Shown one piece after another: positions 24,207 to 30,619 of a stretch of DNA of 53,417 nucleotides. The stretch comes from a virus: positions 1 to 53,417 of IMG/VR virus record IMGVR_UViG_3300032278_000010, one strand, 5' to 3'. How positions within the stretch are numbered: position 1 is the stretch's first letter; each line of letters begins with the position of its first letter. Below the pieces are notes generated by a model that ran no database searches, was not told the origin of the DNA, and was given only the letters and a program-made list of their open reading frames with translations. Made by a program: the position numbers and the translations under genes.

Positions 24207-24470
24207 CTATAATTCACGGTAACCTGCTTTACCGAGTTTTACCTCAGCTTCAGTACGCAGTTCTTCAGTGATATCTAAGGTTTGTTCTAAATCTTTAATT
24301 TTAAGTCTTAATTTACAGATTTCAGCTTTTTTATCATGTAAAGCATTTTCTTGGTCTTTAATTATTCCTAATAAACCGGAGTCGGATTCATTATTAATCG
24401 GTAAGATGTCTTTAACTAGCGGTACCATTCTCACAACTCTTTCTATGTTACGTAGTGATGGTAATTTCAT
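24207..24470 (-). CDS. Coiled-coil protein
   Basis: 87 residues from the ATG at 24470 (GGAGGAGC just upstream), preferred to the ORF start at 24551. The C-terminal 50 residues are a heptad-like coiled coil (LHDKKAEICKLRLKIKDLEQ). Function unknown. Confidence 0.55.
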   Translation of the reverse strand: MKLPSLRNIERVVRMVPLVKDILPINNESDSGLLGIIKDQENALHDKKAEICKLRLKIKDLEQTLDITEELRTEAEVKLGKAGYREL

Positions 24471-24490
24471 TGCTCCTCCTTTGTTAGTAA

Positions 24491-24685
24491 TCAACAAATA
24501 GTCTCCATTTCGGGTATTGCTCTTATTTCTTCTGGATCCTCCCTGATACATGGCGTTAATTCGTGTTCTTGTATATACTTTTCTGCTTCATGTCGTGAAT
24601 CAAACTTAATAGTGCGTCCTTCTTCATCTCCCATTACTGCTGGAACATAATTAATTGGGATATTTTGAACTAGAACCCATTTCAT
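24491..24685 (-). CDS. Small acidic protein
   Basis: 64 residues; the stretch TIKFDSRHEAEKYIQEHEL resembles short phage or host 'fine-tuning' proteins with a DSRHEAEKYI-type motif, but no family can be named. The AACC-TCC region upstream reads GGAGG on the coding strand. Confidence 0.5.
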   Translation of the reverse strand: MKWVLVQNIPINYVPAVMGDEEGRTIKFDSRHEAEKYIQEHELTPCIREDPEEIRAIPEMETIC

Positions 24686-24699
24686 TAGAACCTCCAGGA

Positions 24700-24921
24700 T
24701 TAAGAATATGTTGGTTTATTTTTAAGAAAATCAGAAATAGGAACGCATCCGAAGGCTGAATAACTAGCACCTACTTCATTAAGTATTTTTATAGCTCTGT
24801 CTCTTTCTTCTATGCATGTTTGTTGTGCATGATACTCTCCAATATTATGGATGTATTCTACACTATAAGGTTGACTAAATACTATCATCAGAAGGATATA
24901 AGCGCTCATGTTAGTTTCCAT
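24700..24921 (-). CDS. Small exported or membrane-anchored protein
   Basis: 73 residues with a hydrophobic N-terminus (AYILLMIVFSQPYS) and two later cysteines that could form a disulfide outside the cytoplasm. It overlaps the 97-aa gene by 11 bp. A signal peptide or N-terminal anchor is plausible; function unknown. Confidence 0.5.
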   Translation of the reverse strand: METNMSAYILLMIVFSQPYSVEYIHNIGEYHAQQTCIEERDRAIKILNEVGASYSAFGCVPISDFLKNKPTYS

Positions 24922-25204
24922 TTCTTGGGGGTTTGTCTAAACTGTCTTTAAATTCTGCGTCTTCTTGAGCTAATCTATCCGCATTTTTTTCTAACCATTC
25001 ATGATAAGCATCAGCTACTTTATGCTTATCTGCCTGAACTTCAATACAATGATTGTATGAAGCTCTTTTTGATATATGTAACATACTTTCAATCAAAGAT
25101 TTTCTAGTATAAGTATCTGTATAATTTGTTGCTTTGTATTTACATTTAAAATACTCTTGTAATAGTAATGCTAATAGCTTATCAAATTCGTTACTAAAGG
25201 TCAT
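24911..25204 (-). CDS. Helical protein of unknown function
   Basis: 97 residues, helical, charged C-terminus, no membrane segment. An AAGGAGG ribosome site lies before the ATG. Family not recognised. Confidence 0.5.
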   Translation of the reverse strand: MTFSNEFDKLLALLLQEYFKCKYKATNYTDTYTRKSLIESMLHISKRASYNHCIEVQADKHKVADAYHEWLEKNADRLAQEDAEFKDSLDKPPRNGN

Positions 25205-25219
25205 CGAATTTTCCTCCTT

Positions 25220-25366
25220 TTAATCATGAACTGAGAAATATTTCTTCTTTGGGTCTCGTTTCTTACCAATCAAAGCTTTTTTAATAGCAATATCACTATT
25301 AGTAGCTTTGACTCTATCTATCTTAATTAGTTCACTTTTTGTAACTTCATAAATAGTATATCGCAT
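25220..25366 (-). CDS. Small basic protein
   Basis: 48 residues (MRYTIYEVTKSELIKIDRV...), with a C-terminal KKRDPKKKYF stretch. The YEVTKSELIKIDRVKATN pattern looks like a small beta-alpha module with DNA- or RNA-binding charge. It follows the hairpin at 25387-25419. Confidence 0.4.
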   Translation of the reverse strand: MRYTIYEVTKSELIKIDRVKATNSDIAIKKALIGKKRDPKKKYFSVHD

Positions 25367-25386
25367 TGGCACTATCCTCGAAAGAC

Positions 25387-25419
25387 GCGCCTTGCTCACC
25401 TAACGGTGAGCGCAGGCGC
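25387..25419 (-). terminator. Nested hairpin without U-tract
   Basis: GCTCACC-TAAC-GGTGAGC (7 bp, 4-nt loop) nested inside a GCGCC/GGCGC pair. It lies 22 bp after the HNH gene stop. No T-run follows, so it may be a processing site or a phage-polymerase terminator rather than a classic Rho-independent one. Confidence 0.4.
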
Positions 25420-25441
25420 TGATTAATATCAGTAATAATAG

Positions 25442-26095
25442 CTATGCTGCCTTTCTTTTCTTTTTAGGTTTATAAAGTTTACCGCCATTCAACTTCTTTG
25501 CTTGGTTACAGTTTGCACATAATAGTTGGTATCTTTTCTTACGATCTGGATCTCTTAGATAATGCCTTAGTTCTATACTACCTAAACTTCCGCCAGATTT
25601 TATAACAGGATTTTCTATATGACCGTCATTGTAAACGTGGTCAATTTGAAAATACATAGGATCATTTTCTCCACAACCTTTGCATTTACCGCCTAACAGT
25701 CTATGCAATTCTTTTTTATTTACTTCTCTTTGGTCTTTGTACTTCTTTGCCATACGGTCAAAGTGTTTTCTCCTATAGTTTTTAGCCATAACTGCTGCTC
25801 GGACTGGGCATTTCTTACAGTACTTTTTAGTCCAAGAACGCATGCTTACTAGCTCATTACATCCTTTTGAAGAACAAACAATATCTGATTTGCTCTTGTT
25901 TGCTTTATTTAAACATTTCATATTACAAAAGTGTGTCTTTCTCTTACCTTTTACTTCCCATGGACATCTTATAAACTGATTACCACACATATTGCATTGT
26001 ATTAACCATTTCACTCGTTTTCTGGTATTTAATACACGAACGAATCCTGTGTAGTCGCCTTTCTTTACAACGTATGGTATAGATTTAATAATCAT
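25442..26095 (-). CDS. HNH endonuclease with zinc fingers
   Basis: 217 residues. The N-terminal half has several CxxC pairs (CNMCG, CNMKC, CSSKGC, KYCKKC) that look like two treble-clef or zinc-finger units. The C-terminal half is an HNH nuclease: CKGCG ... FQIDHV ... LLCANCNQAKK, with the His-Asp-His-type DH pair and the zinc-binding cysteines. It is probably a free-standing homing endonuclease. It stands alone between terminators in the early-type block. Confidence 0.8.
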   Translation of the reverse strand: MIIKSIPYVVKKGDYTGFVRVLNTRKRVKWLIQCNMCGNQFIRCPWEVKGKRKTHFCNMKCLNKANKSKSDIVCSSKGCNELVSMRSWTKKYCKKCPVRAAVMAKNYRRKHFDRMAKKYKDQREVNKKELHRLLGGKCKGCGENDPMYFQIDHVYNDGHIENPVIKSGGSLGSIELRHYLRDPDRKKRYQLLCANCNQAKKLNGGKLYKPKKKRKAA

Positions 26096-26127
26096 TAGAT
26101 CTCCTTTAAAGTTACTATCTTATTCCT

Positions 26128-26162
26128 AAAAAAGGAAACTGGGAGCAGTACCCCCAGTTTCC
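26128..26162 (-). terminator. Rho-independent terminator
   Basis: On the - strand GGAAACTGGG pairs with CCCAGTTTCC (10 bp, 9-nt loop) followed by TTTTTT, 6 bp after the stop of the 124-aa gene. Confidence 0.85.
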
Positions 26163-26168
26163 AAATGA

Positions 26169-26543
26169 TTAGAACTCGGCAATAAGTTCATCACCATTAA
26201 TAGCTCTCTTAACATTACCAGTACGAGCGGCTTCCAATACTTCGTCTACGTCTGAAGAATCCAAACTAAGAGAAGCATCACCTGCAGTTACAAACCCGCA
26301 GAATTTAACTTCGGTATCAGTCTTATACATTACCTTAAGACTTTTACCCTCTGTTTCTAACAACGACATATTGCCATTGCTAAACAGGGACTTAACTTTC
26401 TCAGGCGTTAAGCCTTTAGAAGAGCTAAGATACTGAGCAGGTTCAAAATAACGCTCGGACTCGCCCAAAGTAAACCTAAGCTTAGGAGCTCTAGATTTGT
26501 CTTCGGTTTTAACTTTGTTATAAGTATTAGTTTTAACACTCAT
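26169..26543 (-). CDS. Stand-alone early-type protein, unknown
   Basis: 124 residues from the ATG at 26543 (TTGGAGGAA upstream); the ORF could extend to 26603 but lacks a ribosome site there. The sequence is soluble, alpha/beta, acidic at the C-terminus. It has its own promoter motif (26610-26624) and a strong terminator, which suggests a highly expressed single-gene transcript. Family not recognised. A CCAAA/TTTGG hairpin borders the ribosome site and may tune translation. Confidence 0.6.
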   Translation of the reverse strand: MSVKTNTYNKVKTEDKSRAPKLRFTLGESERYFEPAQYLSSSKGLTPEKVKSLFSNGNMSLLETEGKSLKVMYKTDTEVKFCGFVTAGDASLSLDSSDVDEVLEAARTGNVKRAINGDELIAEF

Positions 26544-26609
26544 AATACTAATTCCTCCAAATGGAATAGAATTTGGATATGCTGTGCCCTTGTTTGGGTT
26601 CACAACAAC

Positions 26610-26624
26610 CTACTAGGCGTAGCC
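26610..26624 (-). promoter_or_regulatory. Phage promoter motif, copy b
   Basis: GGCTACGCCTAGTAG followed by G on the - strand, 66 bp upstream of the 124-aa gene ATG. Confidence 0.65.
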
Positions 26625-26640
26625 AGAACTTAATTAGATG

Positions 26641-26653
26641 TGAGATTAAACAG
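26641..26653 (+). repeat. TGAGATTAAACAG repeat, copy 1
   Basis: Same 13-mer as at 30311 and 30343, here 17 bp upstream of promoter motif b when read on the - strand. It could be an operator; this copy lacks the palindrome seen at 30301-30317. Confidence 0.5.
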
Positions 26654-26684
26654 AAAGCAGGGTTTCATACTAAGGAGGGTTTTA

Positions 26685-26715
26685 GGCAGTAACGGCTCTC
26701 TCAAGCCGTTCTGCC
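26685..26715 (-). terminator. Strong hairpin after 120-aa gene
   Basis: GGCAG-(A)-AACGGCT ... AGCCGTT-(A)-CTGCC type stem, about 12 bp with one internal mismatch, just after the stop at 26722. There is no U-run. Confidence 0.5.
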
Positions 26716-26721
26716 CTGCAT

Positions 26722-27084
26722 TTACCACCAAGAAGAGTAATACACTTTATTACCCTCATTGATATAACCTAGAGCTTTAACACAAAACTCTAAGTCTTGT
26801 AATCTATAATGCTTATCTGCATTACCACCATAGAAGCATCCTGTTGTTTCAGGGAGTTTTCCTTCAATGATAGTACTAGCTAAATCATGAACATCCTGCC
26901 AAGATAGTTCAACAGGTGCACAATTGAATTCTCCTTTCCCGCCTCTCTTTCTCCAGAGAGCTTCCATATAACCTTGGAGGTTCGGGTGTTTCCTCCAAGT
27001 AGCAATATCTACCTGAACTTCCTGCGGTTCTCCATCTATCTCCCCGCCGTTCTCTTTAAAATAAGCAACTTGGTCTAATCCCAT
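26722..27084 (-). CDS. MGLD-type conserved phage protein
   Basis: 120 residues. It begins MGLDQVAYF and ends KVYYSSWW, with WRKHPNLQGYMEALW and LPETTGCFYGG between. This belongs to a widespread phage family of that pattern, sometimes mis-annotated as phosphoglycerate kinase; it has no kinase motif. Function unknown. It has its own promoter motif (copy c) and GGAGG ribosome site. Confidence 0.7.
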   Translation of the reverse strand: MGLDQVAYFKENGGEIDGEPQEVQVDIATWRKHPNLQGYMEALWRKRGGKGEFNCAPVELSWQDVHDLASTIIEGKLPETTGCFYGGNADKHYRLQDLEFCVKALGYINEGNKVYYSSWW

Positions 27085-27116
27085 GATCTATCCTCCATGT
27101 TTAGGGTTTTAATTAT

Positions 27117-27131
27117 CTAATAGGCGTAGCC
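27117..27131 (-). promoter_or_regulatory. Phage promoter motif, copy c
   Basis: GGCTACGCCTATTAG then A on the - strand, 33 bp upstream of the MGLD gene. A hairpin containing the previous gene's stop codon lies immediately upstream. Confidence 0.68.
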
Positions 27132-27137
27132 AACCTA

Positions 27138-27157
27138 ACCTGCCCGTTAAGGCAGGT
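27138..27157 (-). terminator. Stop-codon hairpin upstream of copy c
   Basis: ACCTGCC-TTAACG-GGCAGGT on the - strand. The TAA of the zinc-ribbon gene is in the loop. The same arrangement occurs at 29200-29219. Confidence 0.5.
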
Positions 27158-27305
27158 CAGTATGGTTGTTAGGATCGTCAAAGATGGTGTAATCACAACT
27201 TTGGTCATGTTCGGAGCAACCATTACAAATATCAGGTTCTCCTTTATAACTTTCATACTCGAGCTCTTTACCGCAAGATGAACATTTAAACGTATCAGGA
27301 CTCAT
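27147..27305 (-). CDS. Zinc-ribbon protein
   Basis: 52 residues with two CxxC knuckles (FKCSSCG and ICNGCS) and an acidic tail ending DLP. It is short but has TTAGGAGAA upstream. Probably a small zinc-binding protein; no function can be assigned. Confidence 0.55.
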   Translation of the reverse strand: MSPDTFKCSSCGKELEYESYKGEPDICNGCSEHDQSCDYTIFDDPNNHTDLP

Positions 27306-27307
27306 TG

Positions 27308-27463
27308 TTATTCTCCTAAGTAAGGATCTTTCTTTAATTCAATGATTGTACGCTCAGCTTGTCTAGCTAAGGATTCTATTTTAGCTTTATGCCATTCATA
27401 AACCCAAATGGCTTTAATCTCGTCACAGCCCTCTTTCCAAATCTGTTTAAGTGCATCAAACAT
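27308..27463 (-). CDS. Small helical protein
   Basis: 51 residues (MFDALKQIWKEGCDEIKAIW...), one long amphipathic helix. It has a TAGGAGG ribosome site and sits 2 bp from the zinc-ribbon start. Confidence 0.45.
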   Translation of the reverse strand: MFDALKQIWKEGCDEIKAIWVYEWHKAKIESLARQAERTIIELKKDPYLGE

Positions 27464-27472
27464 AATTACCTC

Positions 27473-27703
27473 CTAAAAGTTTATGTATTCTAGTTTAATT
27501 ATTACAGGATTTTGATAAATGGATAAAGTAATGGGATTGTCTAATGTTGCTGCCGCTTCTTCAGCTGTATTATATTCCCTGGTCGTAAGTACCAGTACTG
27601 GAATTTTTTGGTCTTGTCCGTTTTCATCTGGTCCAAGACTTATAGGTTTGTACATTGGATTGTCATGTTGATAAGCTATTTGGTATTTCCATGTTATAGG
27701 CAT
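27473..27703 (-). CDS. Small protein, unknown
   Basis: 76 residues, beta-rich with an Ala-rich helix (TAEEAAATLDN). GAAGGAGAAACC precedes the ATG. It is the first gene after the large structured RNA and may share its transcript. Confidence 0.5.
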   Translation of the reverse strand: MPITWKYQIAYQHDNPMYKPISLGPDENGQDQKIPVLVLTTREYNTAEEAAATLDNPITLSIYQNPVIIKLEYINF

Positions 27704-27714
27704 GGTTTCTCCTT

Positions 27715-28363
27715 CTAGGTTAAAGTTTATAGGTAATAGAGTAGAGTAAGGTCAGTGGTCGTACGCATCCACCTCACCCTAAAACGGGTGTGTTCCCATT
27801 TACTCTTAAAAGGCACCGCTCGCTAACTACCACTGGCTTGATGCAGTGTTCCGTAAATCTGGGGAGACGCTCACACCTACCTCTATTCAAATTAAGTAGA
27901 GGCAGCACCCGTATCGGAACTAGCCTAGTTGTCCTCTGCAATAGAGCACCTCGACCCTGAACTTGCGGTATACTGCCTCTTATATTAAGTGGTACGAGCT
28001 GCCCATTACATGAAGTCATCGTTAGATTGTTAGGCGTGTATAGCCTCTCTTATCTCGATGTCAACATGGGTCGTTAGTCTCTCTGCCACTTTATAGAATT
28101 TGTTAAGGCAATCAAGCCTACCGCCTTTGATAATGGAGAACGGTCTCCCTTTCACCTCTTGGGCTAGCTATCGGATTCTAGCTAGCTTGCATCACGCAAT
28201 CGGTAAGCCCCATAGTTACAGCACACGTGACCACTGTAACGCTTTAACTGAGGCTAAATTCAATCTTCCATAATAACCAATCTCCTAATTAAAGGGTGGC
28301 TAGAGACTATAGCCGTATGCTCAGGCTTATAGTCTCTAGTCTTGGGGTAAGTTTCTGAATCTC
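27715..28363 (-). ncRNA. Large structured non-coding RNA (~640 nt)
   Basis: No real ORF; the longest frame gives an Arg-rich shadow. It begins just after promoter motif d. In order on the - strand: a perfect 12-bp hairpin (28300-28311 with 28328-28339), GTTACAG/CTGTAAC, GCTAGCTA/TAGCTAGC (8 bp), GGAGA/TCTCC, AGGC/GCCT twice, a long AGAGGCAG/CTGCCTCT pair enclosing CTCT/AGAG and AACTA/TAGTT stems, CACCC/GGGTG, and an outer CCAGTGGT/ACCACTG pair. AGAGTAA and TTACTCT cross this last pair, giving a pseudoknot. This resembles large ornate phage RNAs (ROOL/GOLLD size class); the exact class is untested. Confidence 0.7.
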
Positions 28364-28377
28364 TGCTAGGCGTAGCC
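28363..28377 (-). promoter_or_regulatory. Phage promoter motif, copy d (structured RNA)
   Basis: GGCTACGCCTAGCAG then A on the - strand, directly before the structured RNA. It lies within a CTGCTA ... TAGCAG inverted repeat. Confidence 0.6.
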
Positions 28378-28382
28378 CAGTT

Positions 28383-28532
28383 TTAGCAGTTGTTGTAAAG
28401 ATCACATAACTTACCATAAGGGTAGTTATTAGCTGTTTCCCATTCATTAATACGGTGCGCTACTGTAAACATACTGCTTGTAAAAACAGTCAGAATAATG
28501 ATCCAAATTGCTAAATGTATTAGACTACGCAT
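28383..28532 (-). CDS. Small single-pass membrane protein
   Basis: 49 residues with an N-terminal transmembrane helix (LIHLAIWIIILTVFTSSMF) and a short periplasm-like tail holding two cysteines. It has a GGAGG ribosome site. Confidence 0.5.
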   Translation of the reverse strand: MRSLIHLAIWIIILTVFTSSMFTVAHRINEWETANNYPYGKLCDLYNNC

Positions 28533-28533
28533 G

Positions 28534-28635
28534 TTACCTCCAGTGTTTTAAGAAGATTATGGCTCCTGTTAAGCCAATAGAGGCAATTATTCCTACCAAT
28601 GTATAAATAATTGTCCAAGTAGTTTCTATAGTCAT
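28534..28635 (-). CDS. Tiny membrane peptide
   Basis: 33 residues, nearly all one hydrophobic helix (WTIIYTLVGIIASIGLTGAI). Ribosome site AAGGAG; stop is 1 bp before the next start. Confidence 0.45.
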   Translation of the reverse strand: MTIETTWTIIYTLVGIIASIGLTGAIIFLKHWR

Positions 28636-28658
28636 GATGTCTCCTTCTTTTAAGATTA

Positions 28659-28691
28659 GACCCTACGACCAGCTAGCGCTGGTCTCGGGTC
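28659..28691 (-). terminator. Nested hairpin after 82-aa gene
   Basis: GACCAGC-(4 nt)-GCTGGTC (7 bp) nested in a GACCC/GGGTC pair, 9 bp past the stop at 28700. No U-run. Confidence 0.5.
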
Positions 28692-28699
28692 TTTAAAGA

Positions 28700-28948
28700 T
28701 TAATAATTATTTGCATGTGGATCGTTGATAACTGCGTTTATAGTTGCATGAGGATTCTTAACCTCAGAATCTAATATAAACGCGTATTCAGCATCCGTAG
28801 CATTCAAGCTATAAGACGCAATTTCAGGATGCCCTTCAACGTATCTATGCAGTTCCTGCTTGGATGGTGTTCCAGTAACCCAAGAAGGAACAAAACCTTT
28901 ACTCTTTAACTCAGTTGTTAAATGGATAATGATTTCTTTTAAAGTCAT
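28700..28948 (-). CDS. Small protein with structured leader
   Basis: 82 residues from the ATG at 28948 (ATAGGAGA upstream); the upstream in-frame ATG at 28990 lies in the structured leader. Alpha/beta, soluble; the SWVTGTPSKQELHRYVEGHPE segment is not recognised. Confidence 0.55.
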   Translation of the reverse strand: MTLKEIIIHLTTELKSKGFVPSWVTGTPSKQELHRYVEGHPEIASYSLNATDAEYAFILDSEVKNPHATINAVINDPHANNY

Positions 28949-28959
28949 TAGATATCTCC

Positions 28960-29168
28960 TATAGTTAATTAAGTAAGCAGTTTCACGCATGCTCAGGCGT
29001 TGGGATAACCACTGAACTACTAAGATACCTAACTATGGTCATCCTGTTCGTTAGGTAAATGCAAGGAGTGACCTTGCAGTAATGACCGTGAGTACTACCT
29101 CACAGCCCTAGCAACCACGCTAGTAATAGCTTAGCCCTTTCTAAAGGGGCTAAAGATCAGAATGGTTA
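28960..29168 (-). ncRNA. Structured 5' leader
   Basis: About 200 nt between promoter copy e and the 82-aa gene. Perfect hairpins: TACCTAAC/GTTAGGTA (8 bp), TGCAAGG/CCTTGCA (7 bp), CTAGC/GCTAG and a TAGCCC/GGGGCTA-type stem. It could be a regulatory leader or a separate small RNA. Part of it resembles a tRNA D arm, but there is no T arm. Confidence 0.5.
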
Positions 29169-29176
29169 GATCCGAC

Positions 29177-29191
29177 CTAATAGGCGTAGCC
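29177..29191 (-). promoter_or_regulatory. Phage promoter motif, copy e
   Basis: GGCTACGCCTATTAG then G on the - strand, upstream of the structured leader and 82-aa gene. Confidence 0.68.
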
Positions 29192-29199
29192 CATACCTG

Positions 29200-29219
29200 A
29201 TCTGCCCATTAGGGCAGAT
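29200..29219 (-). terminator. Stop-codon hairpin upstream of copy e
   Basis: ATCTGCCC-TAAT-GGGCAGAT (8 bp, 4-nt loop) with the TAA of the 43-aa gene in the loop, just before promoter motif e. Confidence 0.5.
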
Positions 29220-29340
29220 GATCTTTGTTAACAGGTATAGGCTTCTGGATCATTACCCATACCAACAGTATAAGAACTGATGGTAGGGCAATGATCATGC
29301 CTATAGTCAAACTGAAGTAGTACCCAATTTGTTTAAGCAT
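29209..29340 (-). CDS. Small membrane peptide
   Basis: 43 residues with a long hydrophobic helix (LTIGMIIALPSVLILLVWVM). It overlaps the preceding gene by 8 bp and ends DHLP at the stop-codon hairpin. Confidence 0.48.
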   Translation of the reverse strand: MLKQIGYYFSLTIGMIIALPSVLILLVWVMIQKPIPVNKDHLP

Positions 29341-29506
29341 TTTTCCTCCCAGAGTAAATGACCATATCTCCAACACAACCCATGTATGATGGGCAGCTTT
29401 CTTCTCCTACAACACCATAGCCGTCATCCAATTCCTTGACTTCTTCCTCGGTGATTATTTCTAGATAACCACAAGTATCACACATAATATCCACATACTT
29501 AGTCAT
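29333..29506 (-). CDS. Small cysteine-containing protein
   Basis: 57 residues, acidic, CDTCG knuckle and two further cysteines (ESCPSY, MGCVG), a possible zinc site. It has TTAGGAGAC upstream and promoter motif f 28 bp before the ATG. Confidence 0.52.
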   Translation of the reverse strand: MTKYVDIMCDTCGYLEIITEEEVKELDDGYGVVGEESCPSYMGCVGDMVIYSGRKNA

Positions 29507-29533
29507 GTTAGTCTCCTAAATAAGTTAATAACC

Positions 29534-29548
29534 CTAATAGGCGTAGCT
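29534..29548 (-). promoter_or_regulatory. Phage promoter motif, copy f
   Basis: AGCTACGCCTATTAG then G on the - strand. The first G of the consensus is A here, which breaks the GGC/GCC stem and argues that sequence, not the hairpin, is what is conserved. Confidence 0.65.
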
Positions 29549-29721
29549 AAAGGTTTTTAAGGTTTTAAAGGTCTCTTAACAAACAACAAATCTCTCTGTG
29601 CACTCTCTTATTGTATTATCTTATGTGTGGCTTTTAATTCGCCTTTGACCTTTGTTGGTTTCCAAACGAAACGCTGGAGACCCTGTACGGTCAGGTATTA
29701 GAATCTCCAGTGGCGTTAGGT

Positions 29722-29961
29722 TTAGATTTCCGCGTCTATAGCGGCACATTCAGCAATAGCGATATCTCGGTCGATACCAGATGCGACTGCTTCTTCAACC
29801 GTTCGGTTGGTTTTGATTTTGCACTTAAGCTTTTGAACTTTACGCTCTTCGATTATGGTATCGGTAAGCATGGAAGTTCCGTGGTATGTACCTTTGAATA
29901 CCACTGTTACGGTTTTACAACCTGTTTCTACTGCTGTTGAAGCTGCGTCAAGTACTTGCAT
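29722..29961 (-). CDS. Small early-type protein, unknown
   Basis: 79 residues (MQVLDAASTAVETGCKTVT...), alpha/beta. The - strand is preferred to the + strand frame because it has AAGGAGAATCA at the right distance and promoter motif g 35 bp upstream. A CTGGAGA/TCTCCAG hairpin follows. Family not recognised. Confidence 0.55.
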   Translation of the reverse strand: MQVLDAASTAVETGCKTVTVVFKGTYHGTSMLTDTIIEERKVQKLKCKIKTNRTVEEAVASGIDRDIAIAECAAIDAEI

Positions 29962-29995
29962 TTGATTCTCCTTATTATAAGGGTTAGTTTGACGT

Positions 29996-30010
29996 CTACT
30001 AGGCGTAGCC
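29996..30010 (-). promoter_or_regulatory. Phage promoter motif, copy g
   Basis: GGCTACGCCTAGTAG then A on the - strand, the rightmost copy, upstream of the 79-aa gene and facing away from the + strand block. Confidence 0.66.
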
Positions 30011-30310
30011 CTTCGCCTTGTGTAAAAAGATCGTTTTTTACCTTATGCGGGGGGGTTGACTCTGTCTGGTCTTTGCCAGCCAGTTAGTATTGCATCCGTA
30101 CCTAAAAATAAAAAATTTCACGCGGGCTGAGACCATCTTAATGGTTACGTCCCACCACACTGCGACCAAAGCGAGAACGCGCCTGTGGCGCGGGCGAAGC
30201 TTTGGGAGTCTAATAATATTTATATAATAAGAGCAGCGCTGTGCTTCTTATTCTTAGAGGTGGATTACTCTTTTAGTTAGAGGGACTTACAGGATCTACA
30301 ATCTCATATC

Positions 30311-30323
30311 TGAGATTAAACAG
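30311..30323 (+). repeat. TGAGATTAAACAG repeat, copy 2
   Basis: Part of a perfect palindrome AATCTCA-TATC-TGAGATT starting at 30299. It lies 32 bp (three helical turns) from copy 3, so the pair looks like an operator. Confidence 0.55.
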
Positions 30324-30342
30324 GGCAGTTAACTCTCACATC

Positions 30343-30355
30343 TGAGATTAAACAG
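30343..30355 (+). repeat. TGAGATTAAACAG repeat, copy 3
   Basis: Second tandem copy, again with an inverted partner (TCTCA-CATC-TGAGA). It lies about 50 bp upstream of the first + strand gene. Confidence 0.55.
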
Positions 30356-30403
30356 AAGTTAAGTGTTGCATTATGTAGTTTTTTAGGTATTATCGTGCTT
30401 GCT

Positions 30404-30616
30404 ATGAGGAGGTATACGGAGGTGCACAAACACAGAAATTACTTGTACACAATCGAGAAGAAAGAAAAAAATAAATGGATACTGGATTGGGACTGCGGAG
30501 CATACATAAGTTATGATGTTGCAGAGCAGATCATGCAGGATTTTGAAAAATATAATAAACATCCTGGTAAATACAGGATTGTCATGTATATCAGTGAAAA
30601 GCCCCACGACGAGTAG
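30404..30616 (+). CDS. Small protein at start of + strand block
   Basis: 70 residues from ATG 30404. A GTG at 30422 has a better ribosome site (AGGAGG 9 nt upstream), so the true start is uncertain. Sequence: basic N-terminus, then KWILDWDCGAYISYDVAEQIMQ, then a beta strand. The opposite-strand frame here gives a hydrophobic shadow. Function unknown. Confidence 0.5.
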   Translation: MRRYTEVHKHRNYLYTIEKKEKNKWILDWDCGAYISYDVAEQIMQDFEKYNKHPGKYRIVMYISEKPHDE

Positions 30617-30619
30617 CAG

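Larger units (their letters stand above)
30011..30403. promoter_or_regulatory. Divergent non-coding control region
   Basis: About 390 bp between the leftward early-type block and the rightward packaging block. It holds a run of seven G (near 30048), a 6-bp GC stem with a TGT loop (30178-30192), an AATAAGA/TCTTATT hairpin (30227-30252), and two copies of the TGAGATTAAACAG repeat. No ORF is convincing. It probably contains start sites for the + strand block and possibly an origin or genome end; neither can be shown. Confidence 0.5.

Noticed and set aside
27774-28019. 81-aa ORF on the - strand.
   Set aside because: Arg/Pro/Leu-rich shadow inside the structured RNA, with no ribosome site.
28990-29030. 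tRNA D-arm-like GTTCAGTGGTTA.
   Set aside because: No T arm, acceptor stem or anticodon arm fits around it.
29710-29940. 76-aa + strand ORF opposite the 79-aa gene.
   Set aside because: No ribosome site and the - strand frame has one plus a promoter motif.
24049-30010. CRISPR-like spaced repeats formed by the seven-copy motif.
   Set aside because: Spacing ranges from hundreds to thousands of bases with genes between; not an array.
30383-30607. 74-aa - strand ORF opposite 30404-30616.
   Set aside because: Hydrophobic shadow of an A-rich + strand gene, no ribosome site.
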